A stretch of DNA of 64,000 nt, taken from Leptospira perdikensis. GTDB taxonomy: Bacteria; Spirochaetota; Leptospiria; Leptospirales; Leptospiraceae. The stretch's first letter is position 1, and the number at the start of each line of letters is the position of its first letter. Where the stretch lies: positions 124,001-188,000 of the forward strand of contig NZ_RQGA01000009.1 of the NCBI RefSeq assembly GCF_004769575.1, written 5' to 3'. Below, one piece after another: positions 57,338 through 64,000 of the stretch. The translations under genes were made by a program, and so were the position numbers. The notes beneath the pieces are model-generated. The model was not told the DNA's origin. It did no database searches and saw nothing but the letters and a program-made list of their open reading frames with translations.

Positions 57338-57957
57338 AGAAAAGATTCCAACTTCGCACGAAGCATCGGAAACATTACTTTTTCATCCAACTTCTCTCCT
57401 GTGAGGGAAGTGCGGAGTAAAAAACTATCTCGAATTTTTCCGTCAAAACTATTCGCTGTAAAACTAATGATATCAATTCCTAAGTGGAAAAGAGATTCCG
57501 TGATTTGAAATAAAATTCCCGGAGTGTCTTTCATTCGTAAATCCATTACAGTAAAGTCAGAAGAAATGGGATTGTAAAGTTTTAGGGTGGCTTCGGAATC
57601 TCCAATTTTACGTACTAAAACTTCTTCCTTTGCATTCTCACGTAAGTACATAGCTACTGTTTTTCCTTCGTAAAACAAAGCGTAGAGATCAGTTCGGATT
57701 TGAGAAAGAAGTTCTTCTGTCATTTCTCCTCCTTCCCAACTACGAATCACAAATAGATCTTGGACATGTCCGTCACTCGCCGTTTCTGCCACCGCTTCTA
57801 AAATGTCCCAACCATGATTGTAGAGCACAGAGGTGACTCGGTAGAGAATTCCCAAATCATCTTGGGAAAGGGAAATTTTGAGTAGGGTTGTATCTTTTCT
57901 TGGGACACAAGAAACATGTAGGATGGGTTTTTTGATTTCTTGCATAATTTGCGCCAT
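57334..57957 (-). CDS. tandem ACT-domain protein
   Basis: A 207-aa protein with two ACT domains: LKISLSQDDLGILYRVTSVL with WDILEAVAETASDGHVQDLF, and VMDLRMKDTPGILFQITESL with IDIISFTANSFDGKIRDSFL. The pair resembles the C-terminal ACT repeats of the PII uridylyltransferase GlnD and GcvR-like regulators, without any nucleotidyltransferase or HD domain. Such proteins sense small molecules, often amino acids. The frame opens at 57981, but the ATG at 57955-57957 has GGGAG six bases upstream. Confidence 0.82.
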   Translation of the reverse strand: MAQIMQEIKKPILHVSCVPRKDTTLLKISLSQDDLGILYRVTSVLYNHGWDILEAVAETASDGHVQDLFVIRSWEGGEMTEELLSQIRTDLYALFYEGKTVAMYLRENAKEEVLVRKIGDSEATLKLYNPISSDFTVMDLRMKDTPGILFQITESLFHLGIDIISFTANSFDGKIRDSFLLRTSLTGEKLDEKVMFPMLRAKLESFL

Positions 57958-58044
57958 AGAGCTCTCCCTTAAAATCGGCATTCTGCTTAGAACTTAAACA
58001 AACGATTCTAGGAAATCCCCGAATCGGTTCTAATATAGCCGTTC

Positions 58045-58084
58045 TCTAACGAATTTGCAAAAAAGGTGCCAAGTGTTCGTTAGA
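58045..58084. repeat. 9-bp perfect inverted repeat spanning the stop of the outer-membrane-like gene
   Basis: TCTAACGAA (58045-58053) pairs with TTCGTTAGA (58076-58084), loop 22 bases. The stop codon of the minus-strand gene (58080-58082) lies in the right arm. On the minus strand a six-T run sits within the loop, so it is not a standard terminator. Confidence 0.4.
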
Positions 58085-59237
58085 AGGAAAATTTTGCTCC
58101 GAGCATCACTGATTGGACATTCTGGGCCACTACTGCTTCTACAGTGAGTTTGGTGATGAGAGCATTGATTTCGATCCCTGCGATAAGAAAATTAGTCGTG
58201 TTAGGTGCCTGTGCCTTCCCACTTAGATCCATAGTGAGAGTTCCGGTTTTGGTCTGTCCAAGTGCGGATGCCGGAATGAGGGCCGCAATTTCTGGAGAAA
58301 GGGAAGCGGAAATAGCCGAAGAATCCAAGGCTAAAGTTAAGGGGCCGGACCGAGATAAATTGAGAGTGGAACTACCGAAGTTCATGGAAGTTCCGGCTCC
58401 GGCAAAGATCGTAAAGAAATAGAACATTCGAAATCCCGTACGAATGTCCAAAGGAATACTTGTGACCGTACTGGAATAGTTAAACGTAGTAGAACCACCC
58501 CAAGTTCCGATGGCCGGACCTAGAGCCAATGTCTGTGATTTGTTATCATTATAGGTAACGTCAATGACTTGCCTTTGGTAATGGAGTCCGAGGCCCATAG
58601 AGATTCCTGAAAATTCAAATAGTCCGATTCCATCAGAATAATTTTCGATAATATGAAATCGTAAAGTAAAACCACCGTTAGTAATGTCTCCACCAAGTTC
58701 CACGTTTTTGTTTTGTGCTTCGATGGCTTTTTGTACATCACCTTGGGCAAAGTTGAATTTGAATCCATGAAGGTATAAATTGAATCTGTGGAGAAAGGTT
58801 TTGAGTTCAGGTTCCGTATCGGAGGGTCCACCTCCCATAAGCCAACCTAAGTTTACCGCAACAACAAAGTTAGGTGCCAGGGAGGCTCCTACGTTCGGGA
58901 GTTTTTGAAAACTCAAACTTTGGTAAGCGACATTGATATCTTCTTTTTGTTGGCCAGCAACAGTCAGTCCTGCACCGACTTGAAACCGGTTCACAATTCC
59001 TGGCCCCATAAGGGAAGAGTTGATATTGGAAATCACCGCAGCTTCAGACATGGTGGCGAGCACTTTGTCTGTATATTGCAGTTGTAGTGCCGTATCAACG
59101 CTATTGATCTGTGATTGGATGGTAGTGGGGAGGATGGTACAAGCATCTCCCGTACAAGTCACTTTTGCCTGTAAGGAAACATTCACAAGGAGGCTTGAAC
59201 TGATTGTAAGTAAAAGAACACCAATACGGAATTTCAT
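58080..59237 (-). CDS. putative outer-membrane or surface protein
   Basis: A 385-aa protein with signal peptide GVLLLTISSSLLVNVSLQAK. The mature part starts VTCTGDACTILPTTIQSQIN and is rich in Gly, Ser, Thr and aromatic residues in alternating beta-strand patterns (GIGLFEFSGISMGLGLHYQR, RTGFRMFYFFTIFAGAGTSM). It ends with AVVAQNVQSVMLGAKFSF, a terminal Phe as in transmembrane beta-barrels. I recognise no family beyond spirochaetal hypothetical surface proteins. The ATG at 59235-59237 has AGGGG just upstream; the frame could open at 59288 but without a signal peptide at the start. Confidence 0.62.
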   Translation of the reverse strand: MKFRIGVLLLTISSSLLVNVSLQAKVTCTGDACTILPTTIQSQINSVDTALQLQYTDKVLATMSEAAVISNINSSLMGPGIVNRFQVGAGLTVAGQQKEDINVAYQSLSFQKLPNVGASLAPNFVVAVNLGWLMGGGPSDTEPELKTFLHRFNLYLHGFKFNFAQGDVQKAIEAQNKNVELGGDITNGGFTLRFHIIENYSDGIGLFEFSGISMGLGLHYQRQVIDVTYNDNKSQTLALGPAIGTWGGSTTFNYSSTVTSIPLDIRTGFRMFYFFTIFAGAGTSMNFGSSTLNLSRSGPLTLALDSSAISASLSPEIAALIPASALGQTKTGTLTMDLSGKAQAPNTTNFLIAGIEINALITKLTVEAVVAQNVQSVMLGAKFSF

Positions 59238-59345
59238 GTCGCCCCTATTATACCAAATATCGGAGATTGGTCTATGTTTTCTTAACAAATGGAGGTGGTT
59301 CTATTTCCTAGTTTACAAGTTAGAATTTCTGTGGAATATGAGGCC

Positions 59346-59717
59346 ATGGCACCCATCCAAGAAAAAAGGAAATATGTACGCGTACAACCACTGGAAAATG
59401 ATCCAGTCGAGATTCATCTGATGGGAACTGCCCTTTTGGATGTCTTAAAAGCGAGCGACATAAGTGTTGGCGGGGTCGGAGTCATTGCTCCGAACCACTT
59501 TGATGAATGGGATATGAACGAAACGGTGGAAATCCTTGTGGCCCTTCCAGGGGATTTGGAAGACTTTCTTGCACGAGGAGTGATCAAACAGATTGGCAAA
59601 AAATCTAAGGAAACAGGAGTTTATGGGGTACAATTTACAGAAATTGGTCCCAAAGGCAAACAAGACCTACAAGTTTATGTCAACCGAATGGTCAGACAAG
59701 GCCGTGAATTAAAATAG
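59346..59717 (+). CDS. PilZ-domain protein
   Basis: A 123-aa PilZ domain: PIQEKRKYVRVQPL holds the RxxxR arginines (RKYVR), and LKASDISVGGVGVIAPNHF holds the D/NxSxxG motif. These are the residues that bind cyclic di-GMP. It ends EIGPKGKQDLQVYVNRMVRQ. The PilZ domain stands alone, so it is likely a c-di-GMP-responsive adaptor. The frame opens at 59289, but the ATG at 59346 with GAGG before it gives the normal PilZ start. Divergent from the surface protein gene. Confidence 0.82.
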   Translation: MAPIQEKRKYVRVQPLENDPVEIHLMGTALLDVLKASDISVGGVGVIAPNHFDEWDMNETVEILVALPGDLEDFLARGVIKQIGKKSKETGVYGVQFTEIGPKGKQDLQVYVNRMVRQGRELK

Positions 59718-59730
59718 GATATTTTGATAA

Positions 59731-59753
59731 TGGTTGTCAAAAAAATACAACCA
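59731..59753. repeat. 7-bp inverted repeat between PilZ gene and TPP riboswitch
   Basis: TGGTTGT (59731-59737) / ACAACCA (59747-59753) with an A-rich nine-base loop. It lies 13 bases after the PilZ stop and 17 bases before the riboswitch. No T-run follows on the plus strand. Confidence 0.35.
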
Positions 59754-59770
59754 TTTGAAATGATAGGTAA

Positions 59771-59872
59771 CCGTTAGGGGTGCTTGTTTCCTAGGACTGG
59801 ATGTGTTAGGAATCGGCTGAGAAATACCCTTTTGAACCTGATCCTGGTAATGCTTGCGAAGGGAAACGAGAA
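59771..59872 (+). promoter_or_regulatory. thiamine pyrophosphate (THI-element) riboswitch
   Basis: The conserved core is present in order: AGGGGTGC (59776-59783), GGCTGAGAAATACCCTTTTG (59815-59834, holding CTGAGA), AACCTGATCCTGGTAATGC, and GCGAAGGGAAACG at the end. It precedes thiC by about 110 bases and would lower thiC expression when TPP is abundant. Downstream are a 7-bp hairpin (59890-59908), a T run (59925-59930) and a hairpin that holds the thiC ribosome-binding site (59955-59978). Confidence 0.95.
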
Positions 59873-59950
59873 AAGTGCTAAGTCTTGTGTAAGGATATAG
59901 AATCCTTAATTTCTAGAATTACCCTTTTTTGTTTTCCCGCTAATTTCTGA

Positions 59951-61492
<1,542 letters not shown>

Positions 61493-61566
61493 TTGGTTTG
61501 TTCCCACTCATTGGTTGCATCTGATTCGTGATTTGATCTATGAGTGATTCGATTCGCAGTAACGAA

Positions 61567-61593
61567 AAAACCCGGCCAAATGCGCCGGGTTTT
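61567..61593 (+). terminator. rho-independent terminator after thiC
   Basis: Perfect stem AAAACCCGGC (61567-61576) / GCCGGGTTTT (61584-61593) with a seven-base loop. It is A-rich on the other side, so it may also stop transcripts from the opposite strand. Confidence 0.9.
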
Positions 61594-61650
61594 CGATAAA
61601 ACTTTTGTAATCTATGTTTTGAAGGTAAAAAATCTTGAATCAGTTTGAGA

Positions 61651-62781
61651 CTAAAGTCCCAAACTACGACCAATGATTTCTTTCATGATCTCTGTGGTTC
61701 CCGCATAGATGGTTTGGATCCTTGCATCGAGGTAAGCTCTGGCAATTGGATATTCCATCATATAACCGTATCCACCAAAGAATTGTAAACACTCATCAGT
61801 ATGGCGTTTTTGCATTTCTGTTGTGTACCATTTACACATAGAAGCTTCGGCTGTTGTGTTTTCACCTTTCATATGTTCCATCACAACTTTGTCGCAGAAC
61901 ACTTGTGCCATTTCTAGTTCTGTTGCCATTTCCGCCATTTTGAATTTTGTATTTTGGAAAGATCCGATCTTTTGACCAAAGGCTTTTCTTTCTTTGATGT
62001 ATTGGAGGGTTAAGGATTGGACAAGTCTTGTTGCCTCCACTGCAGCCACTGAAAGCACCAATCGTTCTTGTGCTAACTTTTGCATGAGGTAACGAAAACC
62101 TTGTCCTTGTTTACCGATAAGATTTGTTTTCGGAACAATTACATCGTTGAAATACAATTCAGAAGTGTCTTGGGCTTTGAGTCCGATTTTATCTAAATTA
62201 CGTCCTCTTTCAAAACCTTTCATTCCTTCTTCAATCATCACAAGGGAAATAGTTCCGTTGTCGTGTTTGACGGCAGTGATGATAAGGTCAGCTAGTTGTC
62301 CGTTTGAGATAAATGTCTTTTGTCCATTCACCACAAAATGATCACCCATATCAACAGCACTTGTACGTAAGGATTTAAGGTCAGATCCGGCTCCGGGTTC
62401 AGTCATTGCTACGGCAAGGATGGATTCCCCCGAAGCACATTTCGGAAGCCAACGTTTCTTTTGTTCATCACTGGCATAAGTAGAGATGTAGGGAGCAATC
62501 ACGTCATTATGAAGGGAGATAAAAAAACCACTATTTCCCACGCGAGAAGATTCTTCGATGATGATGATGTTATAAAGGAAGTCGGCACCAGAACCGCCGT
62601 ATTCTGTGGGAACATCGGGGCAGAGTAGGCCATTTTCGCCCGCTTTTCTCCAAACTTCTTTGGGTACGATATGGTTTTTTTCCCATTCTTCGTGGTGTGG
62701 TTTTACTTCTGTTTCAAAAAATTTCCGAGCCATCTCGCGGAATTGATGGTGTTCTTCAGTAAAGGGGAGGATACGCTCCAT
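61651..62781 (-). CDS. acyl-CoA dehydrogenase
   Basis: A 376-aa FAD enzyme catalysing the first step of fatty-acid or amino-acid acyl-CoA oxidation. Signatures are FAD-binding AVAMTEPGAGSDLKSLRTSA and VNGQKTFISNGQLADLI, then QERKAFGQK-like IKERKAFGQKIGSFQNTKFK, and the C-terminal ECLQFFGGYGYMMEYPIARA, TIYAGTTEIMKEIIGRSLGL. In medium- and short-chain enzymes the catalytic Glu sits in YEGT; here the residue is Ala (YAGT), and a Glu is instead present in LAQERLVL (about residue 239), the place used by long-chain and isovaleryl-CoA dehydrogenases. It thus looks LCAD/IVD-like. Substrate unknown. Confidence 0.9.
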   Translation of the reverse strand: MERILPFTEEHHQFREMARKFFETEVKPHHEEWEKNHIVPKEVWRKAGENGLLCPDVPTEYGGSGADFLYNIIIIEESSRVGNSGFFISLHNDVIAPYISTYASDEQKKRWLPKCASGESILAVAMTEPGAGSDLKSLRTSAVDMGDHFVVNGQKTFISNGQLADLIITAVKHDNGTISLVMIEEGMKGFERGRNLDKIGLKAQDTSELYFNDVIVPKTNLIGKQGQGFRYLMQKLAQERLVLSVAAVEATRLVQSLTLQYIKERKAFGQKIGSFQNTKFKMAEMATELEMAQVFCDKVVMEHMKGENTTAEASMCKWYTTEMQKRHTDECLQFFGGYGYMMEYPIARAYLDARIQTIYAGTTEIMKEIIGRSLGL

Positions 62782-62832
62782 ATGATTTGTGACTCCTTGA
62801 TATGGAAATGTTACAAAAATGGCGAATTGAGG

Positions 62833-64000
62833 TCAATTATAAACAGTGTTCAGCTTCATGTAGACACCGGGATTTTTCTTGATGTACTGAATCGCATCTT
62901 CTTCGGAAAGAACATACAATTCCGTGCCCGGCCAGGCAATGAAACTGAAATTAGAAGGGAGGTTTTTGGTGAGGGAGTAGATTTCCCCAACAAAGTCACC
63001 AGCACCCAGTTCTCGAATGGTTTTGTGATTTTGCATCACCACAACGGTTCCGGACCTAACAATAAAGGCATTGTGAAAGGTTTGGCCTTCTTCAATCAGA
63101 GCTGCTTCTTTTTTTACAGTTTCTAGTTTTAAGATGAGTTCAAGTTGGGTGACTTGGTAACTGGTGAGTCCCCGGAAGGTTTGGGATTCTGTGAGTGTTT
63201 TCCAGGTATTGGTTTCTCGGATGCTATTGAGTTTGGTTAGGTTTTCGTGGAGTTTGGATCCGCGTATGAACTGAAAGAACCTAGTTTTTTCAATGGTGAG
63301 GGCGACAACATCTGTCTCAGCAAATACATCCGCTTGACGAACCGTATCCAAAATCAGGGAGGCTTCGCCAAAGTATTCGTAAGTTCCATACCTTTTGACG
63401 GCAGTAGGATCACCAGATAGTCCTTCAAAACGAACATTCCCGGAAGCAATGATAAAAAATCTGTCTCCGTGAGTTCCCTTTTTGATGATTTGTTCGCCAC
63501 GACGGAATTTTTCTTCTTTTACGATTTGTAAAAATTCTTTGGCCTTCTCAATTGGGAATCCAGAGAAAATATCAATTTGAGAAAGGATTTCTAAAAGTTG
63601 GAAAGCCTCTTGGTGTTTGGGCGGAGTGATTTCTGGATATAACGTATTTTCAATTCCAAATTTAGCAAGCGTAAGGTGGTTTCCTTCAGGCATATCTTTG
63701 GCAGCAATATGGTATACTGTGATTCGTTTTTGCACTTCTTCCGGTAGTGAGGCAAGGTAACTAATCTTTGTATGCAGAGGAGGGACACCGGCTTCGTGAT
63801 AAATGATTTTACGATCCCAAGGGAAATCTTTCAAAAACTGGTATCTGGTTTCAGTAAATACACCTTTTTTGTACATTTCCTCAAAGGCATCGGGGTCATT
63901 TAAGTGGTCAGAGGTATAATAGAAAGACTGGTCTTGGAAAAAAAATTCGAATCCCACGGAAGGAATGGAATGGAGGGCATAATGAAAATAAAATTCACCA
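62833..64000 (-). CDS. metallo-beta-lactamase-fold plus tandem cyclic-nucleotide-binding protein, cut by window edge
   Basis: Open on the minus strand from beyond 64000 to the stop at 62833, giving 389 visible codons. The frame continues upstream of the GTG at 63957 as a further 14 codons to the edge, so the start is outside the window. The visible N-terminal part, ALHSIPSVGFEFFFQDQ with SFYYTSDHLNDP (Asp ligand) and later ITVYHIAAKDMPEGNHLTL (His), looks like the second half of an MBL-fold hydrolase. The C-terminal half holds two cNMP-binding domains: LLEILSQIDIFSGFPIEKAK with GDRFFIIASGNVRFEG and GTYEYFGEASLILD, then HNAFIVRSGTVVVM with GAGDFVGEIYSL. It is a candidate cyclic-nucleotide-controlled hydrolase. 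Confidence 0.75.
   Translation of the reverse strand, partial: GEFYFHYALHSIPSVGFEFFFQDQSFYYTSDHLNDPDAFEEMYKKGVFTETRYQFLKDFPWDRKIIYHEAGVPPLHTKISYLASLPEEVQKRITVYHIAAKDMPEGNHLTLAKFGIENTLYPEITPPKHQEAFQLLEILSQIDIFSGFPIEKAKEFLQIVKEEKFRRGEQIIKKGTHGDRFFIIASGNVRFEGLSGDPTAVKRYGTYEYFGEASLILDTVRQADVFAETDVVALTIEKTRFFQFIRGSKLHENLTKLNSIRETNTWKTLTESQTFRGLTSYQVTQLELILKLETVKKEAALIEEGQTFHNAFIVRSGTVVVMQNHKTIRELGAGDFVGEIYSLTKNLPSNFSFIAWPGTELYVLSEEDAIQYIKKNPGVYMKLNTVYN

Noticed and set aside
59731..59753. Inverted repeat as a terminator of the PilZ gene
   Set aside because: It has no T-run on the plus strand; kept only as a repeat.

Overview
The window reads as a piece of a spirochaete main chromosome, most likely a Leptospira and possibly a saprophytic one. 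This comes from gene content and style, not from a database search. Pointers are the adjacent flagellar sheath genes flaA2 and flaA1, a greA fused to a very long N-terminal repeat region, a PUR-domain nucleic-acid-binding protein, many lipoproteins with loose spirochaetal lipoboxes, tRNA-Ile/tRNA-Ala lying together with no rRNA genes, and AT-rich DNA (about 40% GC by eye). I see no insertion sequence, prophage, CRISPR array, rRNA gene or obvious horizontally acquired island. Genes are tightly packed, no gene-free stretch exceeds about 265 bases, and many neighbours overlap by 1, 4 or more bases. Both edges cut a gene: a TPR protein at the left and a metallo-beta-lactamase/cyclic-nucleotide-binding protein at the right.

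Layout. 1-6.2 kb: TPR protein, ilvB-ilvN (branched-chain amino acids), a secreted HExxH protein, trxB and a TPR lipoprotein. 6.3-9.6 kb: xer recombinase, an RsbW-like ATPase, hslV and hslU. 9.7-17.7 kb: a pabB-pabC fusion with a GHKL ATPase on the minus strand, then a plus-strand run of a free-standing lipoyl protein, a phosphoesterase, Mrp, a UVR-motif protein, a release-factor-like protein and a membrane SpoIIE phosphatase. 17.8-19.9 kb: groES-groEL with two CIRCE-type operators around a promoter. 19.9-25.3 kb: a HerA-like ATPase, a hybrid histidine kinase, a LuxR-type regulator and a cNMP-binding protein. 25.4-30.4 kb: PUR protein, flaA2, flaA1 and the long greA. 30.4-36.4 kb: an M23 peptidase-like protein, an LptE-like lipoprotein, a Fur family regulator, tgt, a STAS protein and a LysM lipoprotein. 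36.5-46.0 kb: nadC, rel, a GH13 enzyme, a solute-binding lipoprotein, a kinase-like protein, a GT-C membrane protein and pgeF. 46.0-50.5 kb: pgm-argD-leuB plus a receiver protein lacking its phosphorylatable Asp. 50.5-64 kb: an aminotransferase, an RNase H-like protein, CBS protein, tRNA-Ala and tRNA-Ile, hemW, a CAT-anticodon tRNA, a bifunctional-nuclease protein, a phasin-like protein, an MFS transporter, an ACT protein, an outer-membrane-like protein, a PilZ protein, a TPP riboswitch with thiC, an acyl-CoA dehydrogenase and the truncated MBL/cNMP protein.

How it fits together. Most of the window is housekeeping: amino acid and cofactor synthesis, protein quality control (GroESL, HslVU), stringent response and tRNA modification. 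A dense layer of signalling genes is scattered through it: two or three partner-switch components, a hybrid kinase, REC, CBS, ACT, PilZ and cNMP proteins. The parts most worth a second look are the receiver with Glu in place of Asp, the kinase-like protein in the pgeF operon, the MBL/cNMP protein, the structured leaders before the PUR-flaA genes and thiC, the small open frame overlapping the greA start, and the paired CIRCE elements.
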